In this document: positions 34,311-43,326 of the stretch, one piece after another
How the letters are laid out: each line of letters begins with the position of its first letter
Numbering within the stretch: position 1 is the stretch's first letter
IMG/VR virus record: IMGVR_UViG_3300037882_001492
Location: 54,191-118,190 of that record
Direction: 5' to 3' (one strand)
Length of the DNA stretch: 64,000 nucleotides
From: a virus
Notes under the pieces: model-generated
The model's database searches: none
The model's input: only the letters and a program-made list of their open reading frames with translations
Told to the model about the DNA's origin: nothing
Position numbers and translations under genes: made by a program

Positions 34311-34892
34311 TTAAAATTCAATTGTCCACACGATATGCAAAGCATATTCATTAGTTTTAGCAAGTTCAGTAAATTGTCTATATGCACATAAATATGCTCT
34401 AGCAGGGCTTGTTTGTTCGGGGTTTCTGCTAAACAATCCAACTTCATCAATTCCAAGACCATTCCCTGCATTTTCATCTAAAATAAGTCTCCAACGACAT
34501 TTTCTTGAAGAAACTTTATCAATATAAGCTTGAGGGATTTCCGCAAATGCTTGATTTGTATAAACTGTTCCTGATGCTGTTAAACTTTGCGTTACCAAAC
34601 CAAGAAAACCACTTCCATATTGGGCAAAGGTTAAAGCATTACCTAAACGCCCATTGCTGGAAACTTGCAGTCCGGCTGCCCCACCAGTACCAACTTGAAA
34701 TAAATTTATTTGGAAATTAAATATATTTGATTCTGAGGAAGCAGCAAAGGCTCCGGCAACCGTAGCACCCATCCCACTACAAACCACATTCGCCTCATCA
34801 AATACTTTTTCTATTCGACCATTTTTAAACACTTTAAAAATCTCTAAGTGTCCTTTGTAATCTTGATAATTTTCTTGAAAAGTCTTATTCAT
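34311..34892 (-). CDS. small structural protein sharing ends with its giant neighbour
   Basis: 193 residues. The N-terminus (GHLEIFKVFKNG, ANVVCSGMGATV) and the C-terminus (ALHIVWTIEF) resemble those of the 1540-residue protein encoded just upstream (GKVEIFEHIGDS, SNLIVDGAMETV; ITIVWTIDF). It appears to be a compact version of the same fold, a probable fibre-tip or baseplate adaptor domain. ATG 34892 overlaps the stop of that gene by one base. Confidence 0.7.
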   Translation of the reverse strand: MNKTFQENYQDYKGHLEIFKVFKNGRIEKVFDEANVVCSGMGATVAGAFAASSESNIFNFQINLFQVGTGGAAGLQVSSNGRLGNALTFAQYGSGFLGLVTQSLTASGTVYTNQAFAEIPQAYIDKVSSRKCRWRLILDENAGNGLGIDEVGLFSRNPEQTSPARAYLCAYRQFTELAKTNEYALHIVWTIEF

Positions 34893-37800
34893 TAGAAGTC
34901 AATTGTCCATACAATTGTTATAAAGTTTGAAGCCGGGTTAATTTGCAATCCGCCTGGGAAAAACACCTTCTTAGCAAACAGTCGAAAAACAGGTTCATAA
35001 TTGCTTAAATCACTAGTGTTATATAGACTTGATTGGTATAAAGCGCCGTCCCACACAATACTTAAATTGATATTATTTTTTAACGGAAACGATGTGCGGT
35101 AATGAGATAGAGCAGAAACCGAAGAGAAATTATGCTCAATAATTGTTGAAATACCGCCAGTTGTTTTTTGCAATATTACATCATCTAAAAGAAGATAAGG
35201 AATTTCATTAGAAATTGGATCTCTTTCCCCCCTAATTTTAAATAAAACACTATCATATCCTTTTCCTGATGCTGTAAAAGAGATTGCTTGTGATTCCCAT
35301 TGTGTATTTTTTGGCAATGGCACTTCGTTGAAATTATCACTTACAATACTTGCGTATCTTGAATTAGTTTTATAAAGAAAAGATAATTGATAAGAAGTTC
35401 CAGAAACAGCCCATCCGTTAGGATTAACTCTTCCAGGTACAGAACTGAAATTTGTATGGAAATAACAGTTTCCAGTTCGTTTTCCGGCAGCAGCCAATAC
35501 CTTAGAATTTCTTAAAGGATAAGGCGCGTCAACAGGAGACGCTTTATAAGTTCCAGGTCCGCCGTAATTACTTTGTAAAGTGTCAGGACTTCCAGAATAG
35601 AGGAACGGAGGTCCGCCTAATCCTTCTTCGGAACCTAGTTTACGGGCTGTTTGTTCATAATCCAGCGTCCACAATCCGGCTGCACCGATTCCGCCGTAGC
35701 GACTATTAAGAAAATGCCACTCTTCCTTAGTGAGAGTCAAAATGTACTTAATCTGCCTATCAACAAGAGGATTTACAGCAGACACTATTAAACCAGCACT
35801 TGAATCATAGATCGTTTGTGCGTTTGGATGAGTCTTGGTTTGCCTCAAAATAAATCCATTTGGAGTAATTACACCGTATTGATTTAGGTTTCCATAAGCA
35901 GAAACATAGCCGGTTCCAGACCAGATTTCTAGACCACTACCAGGAAGATAAGCACCTTTGTAAATTGCTTCTTCAAAAGATTGATAATCTTGTGGTTTTA
36001 AATAATATTCTTCAATCCTGTTTTCAAAATGTCCAATTGACGATAGTGTAGGAGTTTGAACAAATTTATCAACCGGATTTGGAAATTCAGGGAAAACAGA
36101 CGAAGCATCGGCTAATGTAGTCAGTTCATAGAATCTTAAATTATTGAGAACTAATCTACTGTCCCCTAGTGGTACAATTGAAAAGAGTGCTGTAATTTTA
36201 TCAAAATCTCTTCGATCATATGGAAGAGTTATAGTAGGAGACACCCAGTTTTCTACTGGTGTTGAATTTGCAACATTGTATGGGAACGATCCTATTCTAT
36301 AGGTTCCTGACAAATCAGAACTTGAAACATTACCTAAATACGGTTTGAATTTATTATCAACTGTATCCCAAATAAGTATTTTTCCATCAGTTTTCGAATA
36401 AATTAAACTAGCGTATAATGCCGTATTGTTTCCTAAATCGTTTACATAATCTATTGAGAATTTAAATTTGTTCGATACTAAGTCTAAGTTCTTAACTGGA
36501 ACTGTGTATGAAACTAACCCTGGGACCGTATTAGCAGTTCCCGCAGAATAACTTATACCTTTGATTCCAGAGACAGCAAAGTTACCAAACACAGGTTTTG
36601 TTGTGTGCGGAGAAGAAGAAAGCCCTAATATCCATCCGTTTTCAAAATCACTCTTTATCCAATACTTTGCTAAATTCTCAGAAGTTGGAATATGGACTTC
36701 GGCAATACTTTCTGGTCCATTATAAGAACCTAGAGCTAAATCTACTAAACCGATCTTCTTAAATAACGCTCCTGGTCCTGATTTGTGGAAGATGAAAATA
36801 TCATAAGTACTATCCAAGGTCGCTCCGGTCGGAATAGTACCTAATCCAAAATCATTGCTTTCAAAGTTAGCGTTGAATTGATTTTGACCGTAAATCGGAA
36901 TAACGGTTTGAGAATCGGTCGTAGCAGAAAATTCAATTAATGCATTTGGAACATATGGTTCCATCATTGAACCAAGTAGACTTCCATTTAGGGAAGACAG
37001 TATCCAATTACCGTTTCCGTTATAATAAGCAACACCAGTTCTACCGCTTTGTTCAAACCATTCTGTGTTATCTAATGGATAGTAAGTTCCATTAAGTCTC
37101 CAATCCCAAATATAAGTTTCTTCACTTAAAGTTGGGAACATTGACTCTTCTCTTTTTCCAAAAGTTTGAAGAACTAGTGCACCATAATACGAAGTTGGAA
37201 TTACATAATTTAAAATCTGGCTTCCAATGACTCTGAAAGTAAATTCAGACTCTTCTTCCATGTCAATTGTGTAATCACCCGACGACGCATAAAGAATTGG
37301 AGGAACAATATTTCTTTCAAATAGTTCAAATTTTCTTGTAGTGAAATTATACCATAAGTGTTTATCTGAATTATTTCTCGCTCTAAAATAGATGGCTAGA
37401 TGTGGTCTTTCTTCAACACTTTCTGGTTTAAACAAATTCCATGACATTGTATGAACGCCAGAATCACACGGAACAAATAATCTAATTCCGCTTGTTTGGA
37501 ATTCACCATCATACTTAACACATTTAAATGTTATGTCGTAGTCTTCTCTATTCTCATCATTACTTAATGGCGAAGCGTATGCGGACACGCTCGTATAAGG
37601 GTTTAAATATTTTAAATAACCAATATAGGCAGATTTATTATTAACGGGCGGTTCGTCTAATTTCATCAAACCTGCTATTGCCATTAAATTAGTTTCGTTG
37701 GAACCGTTTACATTATTGAAAGCTTTATGTGCTACGAGTAAATTAAAGACCGAAGTTCCACTTAAGCTGTGTGCGTCAATTACTAGGTTATAAGCCTTGT

Positions 37801-39514
37801 CAGGGTTTATGCCGTTGAATTTAGAACCAATGAATACATTATTAGCGTAAGTTGTCCCTGTGATCGAATGTGCAGCATTTCCAGATAAAATTATTCCAGG
37901 CTCGGCTTCAAACGATGGCAACATAATAGACCCGCTTAAAGTATTTGCAAAACCATATTCCCATCCAGGCAAAGATGCAAAGGACAGATTCTTTAAGATA
38001 TATGTGTTGAATGCGGAACCTGTTCCGTTTCCTTTAAAGAAGATTTCAAATAAGGAATCGTATTTATCCCCTAACGGAATCATAACGCTATAGCGTTTAA
38101 ACTGTCCTGGATGATCCTTACCGGCCACTAGCGGAATATTTGTTCCCCACGCCTCTGCAACGGTGTTAGCCGTTCCACTAAAGGCAAAATATTCATTCGT
38201 CGTTATATCTTTTAATTCTACATTAAAGCCTTGAGCGCCAGAAGATGCTTGAAACAAATCGAATTCCAAGAACAAAAATGGCTTATATCCCCCGGCCTTT
38301 TCAGAGAAATAATCTAAGAAGGTACTCTTAATAAAATCAGGGGCGACAAAAACTTGGGAGATAGAAGCGGCACCGCTTCCAGTTAAAGACGATGCTACTA
38401 ATTTAACTCCATACGAATTTCCCTCAAACGAACTTAAAGAAACATACCCTAATCCAGATAATTCAATTTCTGGATTTGTGGAATTTAACAGAGGGGATAT
38501 TACTTTCCATCCTTTAATAGTTTTTAAGTTTAATGAATTAGCCAGTTCACCGTTAAACGAAGACAGGGTTAAATCAGCAAAGAAATCAAAATTAGAGTTA
38601 TGTAACCAAGAGTTTTTATCTTTGAACTCTGGATTTTGTAGTGAATAAGTATCAGCGTTCAAAACTGTTACTTTTGTAATCTCTGCCAACTCAGTTGTTA
38701 ACAGGTTGTTAACAGGCATTCTAATTAGGATTTTATATTGTAAATCTAATGATTGAGGGACAAACGCTGCATCAATTTGATTGTATGGGTTATCGAATAA
38801 CAGCGATACTTTACCTAACGGGTCCAGAGTTAGTGGAACAAAATGTTCACCAACATCAAATATTTTAGTGTTGAAGTTAAAGTATTGGAATCCTCCTTTA
38901 CCACCAAAACTTGCTTTTGTAGTAATGACGGCAACTTCAACGGTTCCGCTTCCCTCAAACTCTAGACAATAATCTTTACCAAACTTAAATGGAACTTGTG
39001 ATTCAAAAGTAGTGGTTGCACGACCGTTGGGTTTTTTAACTGTAAGTGCAAACTCGTCTTGTTCAATAACAGGATCAAATGCCTTCGAATATAGAGCAAA
39101 TTCATCTGGATAAATTGATGTTACAAAAGAAACAAAGCCGTCTTGACTATATCGGCTTGATCTCCCAGTTTGCCCGAAAGTTGCAAAACTATCTGGAACC
39201 GTATGCAAAACATGAATTCCAGAGCCGTCTCCTGAGACATTTAGATAGTGAGTTCCAGAAGCGTGAATATATCTAACTCCGTCTCTAGAATCCTTTACTT
39301 TTAAATTGTATTGCGGTGGGCCTAATGAAATCGCTTGAACAGTATACGAGGAAACAGCATTAAGTGAAACCGAACTTATTGACGATGGTGCAGTTCTATG
39401 TGTTAAAATATCAACAACAGTTTCCATCGCTCCATCAACGATTAAATTGGATTCTTCTTTAATTAATTGTAAAGAATCCCCAATATGTTCAAAAATCTCA
39501 ACTTTGCCTTTCAT
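34892..39514 (-). CDS. giant adhesin-like virion protein
   Basis: 1540 residues. First about 60 and last about 12 residues match the small protein downstream; between them lie about 1400 residues of beta-rich sequence with several carbohydrate-binding-like repeats of the type 'SFEGNSYGVKLVASSL...GAASISQVF' and 'ISFTASGKGYDSVLFKIRGE', each probably a jelly-roll module. No enzyme motif was recognised. It likely recognises the host surface. Starts one base after the Tail_P2_I fusion stop/start overlap. Confidence 0.75.
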   Translation of the reverse strand: MKGKVEIFEHIGDSLQLIKEESNLIVDGAMETVVDILTHRTAPSSISSVSLNAVSSYTVQAISLGPPQYNLKVKDSRDGVRYIHASGTHYLNVSGDGSGIHVLHTVPDSFATFGQTGRSSRYSQDGFVSFVTSIYPDEFALYSKAFDPVIEQDEFALTVKKPNGRATTTFESQVPFKFGKDYCLEFEGSGTVEVAVITTKASFGGKGGFQYFNFNTKIFDVGEHFVPLTLDPLGKVSLLFDNPYNQIDAAFVPQSLDLQYKILIRMPVNNLLTTELAEITKVTVLNADTYSLQNPEFKDKNSWLHNSNFDFFADLTLSSFNGELANSLNLKTIKGWKVISPLLNSTNPEIELSGLGYVSLSSFEGNSYGVKLVASSLTGSGAASISQVFVAPDFIKSTFLDYFSEKAGGYKPFLFLEFDLFQASSGAQGFNVELKDITTNEYFAFSGTANTVAEAWGTNIPLVAGKDHPGQFKRYSVMIPLGDKYDSLFEIFFKGNGTGSAFNTYILKNLSFASLPGWEYGFANTLSGSIMLPSFEAEPGIILSGNAAHSITGTTYANNVFIGSKFNGINPDKAYNLVIDAHSLSGTSVFNLLVAHKAFNNVNGSNETNLMAIAGLMKLDEPPVNNKSAYIGYLKYLNPYTSVSAYASPLSNDENREDYDITFKCVKYDGEFQTSGIRLFVPCDSGVHTMSWNLFKPESVEERPHLAIYFRARNNSDKHLWYNFTTRKFELFERNIVPPILYASSGDYTIDMEEESEFTFRVIGSQILNYVIPTSYYGALVLQTFGKREESMFPTLSEETYIWDWRLNGTYYPLDNTEWFEQSGRTGVAYYNGNGNWILSSLNGSLLGSMMEPYVPNALIEFSATTDSQTVIPIYGQNQFNANFESNDFGLGTIPTGATLDSTYDIFIFHKSGPGALFKKIGLVDLALGSYNGPESIAEVHIPTSENLAKYWIKSDFENGWILGLSSSPHTTKPVFGNFAVSGIKGISYSAGTANTVPGLVSYTVPVKNLDLVSNKFKFSIDYVNDLGNNTALYASLIYSKTDGKILIWDTVDNKFKPYLGNVSSSDLSGTYRIGSFPYNVANSTPVENWVSPTITLPYDRRDFDKITALFSIVPLGDSRLVLNNLRFYELTTLADASSVFPEFPNPVDKFVQTPTLSSIGHFENRIEEYYLKPQDYQSFEEAIYKGAYLPGSGLEIWSGTGYVSAYGNLNQYGVITPNGFILRQTKTHPNAQTIYDSSAGLIVSAVNPLVDRQIKYILTLTKEEWHFLNSRYGGIGAAGLWTLDYEQTARKLGSEEGLGGPPFLYSGSPDTLQSNYGGPGTYKASPVDAPYPLRNSKVLAAAGKRTGNCYFHTNFSSVPGRVNPNGWAVSGTSYQLSFLYKTNSRYASIVSDNFNEVPLPKNTQWESQAISFTASGKGYDSVLFKIRGERDPISNEIPYLLLDDVILQKTTGGISTIIEHNFSSVSALSHYRTSFPLKNNINLSIVWDGALYQSSLYNTSDLSNYEPVFRLFAKKVFFPGGLQINPASNFITIVWTIDF

Positions 39515-42500
39515 TAAATTTCGTAAATTGTTAGTCCGCCTGAATTAGCATTTGAATAAGTTCCACCGTATTGTTCTAAATAAACTTCTCTGGAACCCCC
39601 ATCAGAACCCACACCAAAAGACTCTGAAATTGCAGAATTTCTAGAAATAACAGTATCTTTAAATATAGTAAACACGGCCATTAAAGCATTTGCTTCTTCC
39701 TTAGTATAGTTAGTGTTTACGCTGCCATATTTTAAATCTCTCAACTTAACATATTCAAATCTAACCGATGGGCGGTATAGATCGTTCGAAACATTCCAAT
39801 ATTCAAAAATCGGTTGGATTTCAATATAATACGCTGAATGCATTCCATGAACATTTAAGTATCGCGGCTCCATTAGCAACTTTCTAGTTTTCAAATCTAA
39901 TGGACCATATTCATTCAAAGTATGAACATTAAACTTTATTTCTGTTTCCCCATCTTCTAAAACAAATTCTTTGTAGTATGTGTTATACTTCCCTTTCTCT
40001 AGTAACATCCAACGATTGCGCTTGAAATCAAAGATGAAGCGGTCAGATTTATTGTAATCACATAAATAAGGTCTATCTGGTGTATAGACTCGTACACGGA
40101 ATCTGTTTAATCCTTTTCCTGAAATAGACGAATATGATTGACTGTTAACTTTTATTACACATTCAAAAGTACGATTTGATAATAAAGTATTCTCGTTTGT
40201 CTTTGTTAAAAATACATCGCGCAAGAAAGCAGATTTAGTGCTTCCTGATGCTGAGATGCCAACACCTAAGTTGTAAGAATCTGAAATATCAAAAGTAGGA
40301 TCAATTTTAATTACAGGAGGGACTACGGGAACCCAATCAGCAACATTCCCGTTAATAGCCGACGCTCTATAAGAACCGGATGCGCTAGTTACCCATGTTG
40401 AATTATAGAAATCATAATAACGATTTCTTTCGTTATTGTACAGAAAGTATCCAATTGCGCCAGATGCATCTGGAGCATAACCGTTCGAACTGATTTGATA
40501 AAAATCTCCTGGGATAAGGTTATGAATATGATCGCTTATCGCTCTGGCACCGTTTAACGAACTGAACCCAACAGTCGAATCTACAAATTTTAGAGCGCGA
40601 TACGATCCTTCAATATCTTTCGAATTAATTGAAGTAATACCGCTTAATTGTAGTGGCGTTACACTTCCGATAAGTTTCCAATAAGAAACAGAGGAAGTTT
40701 GTGAATTACTCAATAGGTTTTCATCTGTTGGACGATTAAAGAATCTTGGATTTCTAACTAAGAATTCATTTCGAACGAACGGCAATCTTATTTTCACTTG
40801 ATCTTCAACAGGAATATTGTCCTTTCCACCAAAGAAAGTTATGCCAGAAATATCTGCTAATTGTTCTCTATGGCATCCGGTAACAGGAACCGAAGACATA
40901 TCCGCTACAATAACAGTAGTTGTATTCTCTTTAGCAATGACTTCAATACCAGATAGTTGACTTTTGTTTGCAAAGAAAACCTTGTTCTGCTCATCGAAAT
41001 CTAATTTAGATAAATAAGACCCCCAACCATTTCTCCACACTAATCCTTTTCTAGTGATTTCTCGCAATTGATTGTCGTGAGTGCGGTAAGAATGCCCTGG
41101 TGTAATACCGTTAGACCCAAAGATAAAAGCATATTCAGGAGAGTCAAGTTTTTCAGATTCCCCTTTATAAGCGAACTGACCGGAAGTTTCATTGTTTCCA
41201 GCAATACCGCTAAACTCAAAATTATAATTAAAGACTAGTGGGCCAAACGCATGATTTAATGAATGGAACGAGTTTCCATTAATGTTTCCTTCAAACAAAC
41301 GATAACTGTCAATCCATAAATTGAATAAATCTCTAAAAGAAATTCCCTCAATGAAGTCCAAATCAAATCTTAAATAAGTTGAATCGCTCTGTCCTCTGCG
41401 TAATAAATAATCTACAATGGCTTTGTAGAATGATCCGGTTGCTAAAACCGCTCTTGGTGAATACAATGAGCCTGATGCATTATCGTCAACTCCCATAAAC
41501 AACATTACAGATGAAACTGGAATTCCCATGAATGTTGAACTAGGAGCAGCAAAACTAATGGTATTGCTTTCTACAACAGGAGAGTTTGAAGTGTCATAAA
41601 CTCCGCTCAATGCTACTGATAACGGACTTATAAAGTGTTGTCCAGAGAAATTAAACCCTAAAGGAATATATTGGGAGGTATTTCTTAGACTTCCTAATGA
41701 CGAAGTATAAAAATAAGTCGGAGTAGGAATTGCTTTACCTCCAAAGTTATAACCTTCACCCGATACAACATATCTAAAATTTCTTCTTCTTGTTGCCTTT
41801 CTATCAATATCAATTCCACCATACTCCTCCCAAAAGGAAGTATTTGGTTTCATTAAATACCGACCACTTTCTTTTGCGTATTTTAAATCAACAGAGCTTA
41901 AATAATCTCCTACTCCACTAGTTCCCAACCATGCTTGAGTTTTTAATGATGGTAATAGGGTTGTGTTGGATTCTGTGAGAGTTTTATATAAATCAAAAGA
42001 AATACTTTCAACATACCCGTAATATGCATCATCAATTGAAAGTTTTAGTATTAGTCTACCTAGTGCATGAAAAGGTAAGAACTCTGCCATAGTAATAGAG
42101 ATATTAGAGATTCGATCTGGTGTAAGAGCATTCGCGCCTAACAAATCAAAATCCATTGCCGAAGTTTCAAGTACGACAAAGATATTGGATGATCTACTGT
42201 TCCAATAATCTAGAACTGATAATTGCTCAGAAGTTCCAGAAGTTAGAAGATTTCCTTTATTGAAAGGTTCTTCTAGGGATGAAGTAAAGAATTTAAACTT
42301 ATTGTTATAACCAAAATAGAACACTTCATCCGAAGTCCCAATTCCAGTTTTCTCTTTAATGTAATCAATAAGAGAATCGGCTGCTGATTCAGAAACTCCA
42401 TAATTTCTACCACTATTACATCCAGTTAAAATCTTTCGTAACTCGTCTAAAACTTCTAGACTTAAAAAAGAAGTGTCATAGAAGCGTTGATTTTCCCATG

Positions 42501-43314
42501 GTGGAATTGCTACAATCGCAGTTACTCTTGATTCATAACCTTTTCCAGTTACGCCGACTCCGTTCTTAATCCAACCTGTAAATCCTTCTTGAAGTGACTG
42601 GTAGTGTTCAGTTTCGGTATAATGAACACCGTTAATTTTGATAAATTTAAACTTTCTATCAAGTTCTTCTAAGATCGCGTCAACAGCAAAGCGCACATTA
42701 TAATCGTGAATATTGCTAATATTATAAACTAAGTCAGAATTTTTTTGGCCGTTCTTTAAAAATTCAATTAAAGTATAGTAGTCTTGGCAAACATTTGATT
42801 CTGTTTTAAGAATATAATAAAGAAGAAATGGAAAGTAGGATTCGTAACTCTCTTTAACACTTGTTCGTGGATCAAAGGAAGAATAACTTTTGGGAAAGAC
42901 ATATGAAAGAGCATTTATTAAACTTTCTTTTGTGCCTTTCTGTTTATATAAATATACCGCCTGTCTAAGTTGTGCTCTCCATGCTGTAACATCCCCCCCA
43001 ATATAAGTCCAACCTATCATATGTCCTAAATATTCTAAGAATTGTGGGGGGCATTTATCAATATCCAACAATTCAGCTAAATTACTGATAATTTCATCAA
43101 CATCGTATAGAGCATAAGATAAAGCTTTAAGAAACTTTAAAGTATCAGAAGTTTGTTCGGTTTTGTTTGGTACAAAACCACTTGTATCTAAAAGATAATG
43201 TAGCCCACTAATAACTGTAGATTCACTCTGTCCTGGTTCATAATATAAATCAATATACGAACGAAGACAATTAAGCCGGTCTATCCCTGATGAAGATTCA
43301 ATTAAAAGTGTCAT
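39514..43314 (-). CDS. Tail_P2_I-like baseplate protein with giant C-terminal extension
   Basis: 1266 residues. Residues about 55-130 match the P2 gpI family: LLDIDKCPPQFLEYLGHMIGW, then WRAQLRQAVYLYKQKGTKESL. Such proteins sit at the baseplate edge and hold the fibres. In P2 the whole protein has about 180 residues; here more than 1000 residues of mixed, beta-rich sequence follow, including a C-terminal part rich in aromatic strands. It follows gp25, gp6 and the glycosidase-like gene, the P2 W-J-I order. Confidence 0.8.
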   Translation of the reverse strand: MTLLIESSSGIDRLNCLRSYIDLYYEPGQSESTVISGLHYLLDTSGFVPNKTEQTSDTLKFLKALSYALYDVDEIISNLAELLDIDKCPPQFLEYLGHMIGWTYIGGDVTAWRAQLRQAVYLYKQKGTKESLINALSYVFPKSYSSFDPRTSVKESYESYFPFLLYYILKTESNVCQDYYTLIEFLKNGQKNSDLVYNISNIHDYNVRFAVDAILEELDRKFKFIKINGVHYTETEHYQSLQEGFTGWIKNGVGVTGKGYESRVTAIVAIPPWENQRFYDTSFLSLEVLDELRKILTGCNSGRNYGVSESAADSLIDYIKEKTGIGTSDEVFYFGYNNKFKFFTSSLEEPFNKGNLLTSGTSEQLSVLDYWNSRSSNIFVVLETSAMDFDLLGANALTPDRISNISITMAEFLPFHALGRLILKLSIDDAYYGYVESISFDLYKTLTESNTTLLPSLKTQAWLGTSGVGDYLSSVDLKYAKESGRYLMKPNTSFWEEYGGIDIDRKATRRRNFRYVVSGEGYNFGGKAIPTPTYFYTSSLGSLRNTSQYIPLGFNFSGQHFISPLSVALSGVYDTSNSPVVESNTISFAAPSSTFMGIPVSSVMLFMGVDDNASGSLYSPRAVLATGSFYKAIVDYLLRRGQSDSTYLRFDLDFIEGISFRDLFNLWIDSYRLFEGNINGNSFHSLNHAFGPLVFNYNFEFSGIAGNNETSGQFAYKGESEKLDSPEYAFIFGSNGITPGHSYRTHDNQLREITRKGLVWRNGWGSYLSKLDFDEQNKVFFANKSQLSGIEVIAKENTTTVIVADMSSVPVTGCHREQLADISGITFFGGKDNIPVEDQVKIRLPFVRNEFLVRNPRFFNRPTDENLLSNSQTSSVSYWKLIGSVTPLQLSGITSINSKDIEGSYRALKFVDSTVGFSSLNGARAISDHIHNLIPGDFYQISSNGYAPDASGAIGYFLYNNERNRYYDFYNSTWVTSASGSYRASAINGNVADWVPVVPPVIKIDPTFDISDSYNLGVGISASGSTKSAFLRDVFLTKTNENTLLSNRTFECVIKVNSQSYSSISGKGLNRFRVRVYTPDRPYLCDYNKSDRFIFDFKRNRWMLLEKGKYNTYYKEFVLEDGETEIKFNVHTLNEYGPLDLKTRKLLMEPRYLNVHGMHSAYYIEIQPIFEYWNVSNDLYRPSVRFEYVKLRDLKYGSVNTNYTKEEANALMAVFTIFKDTVISRNSAISESFGVGSDGGSREVYLEQYGGTYSNANSGGLTIYEI

Positions 43315-43326
43315 TAAATATATTTA

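Noticed and set aside
30651-39514. Diversity-generating retroelement acting on the tail fibre genes
   Set aside because: No reverse transcriptase and no evident template/variable repeat pair in the window.
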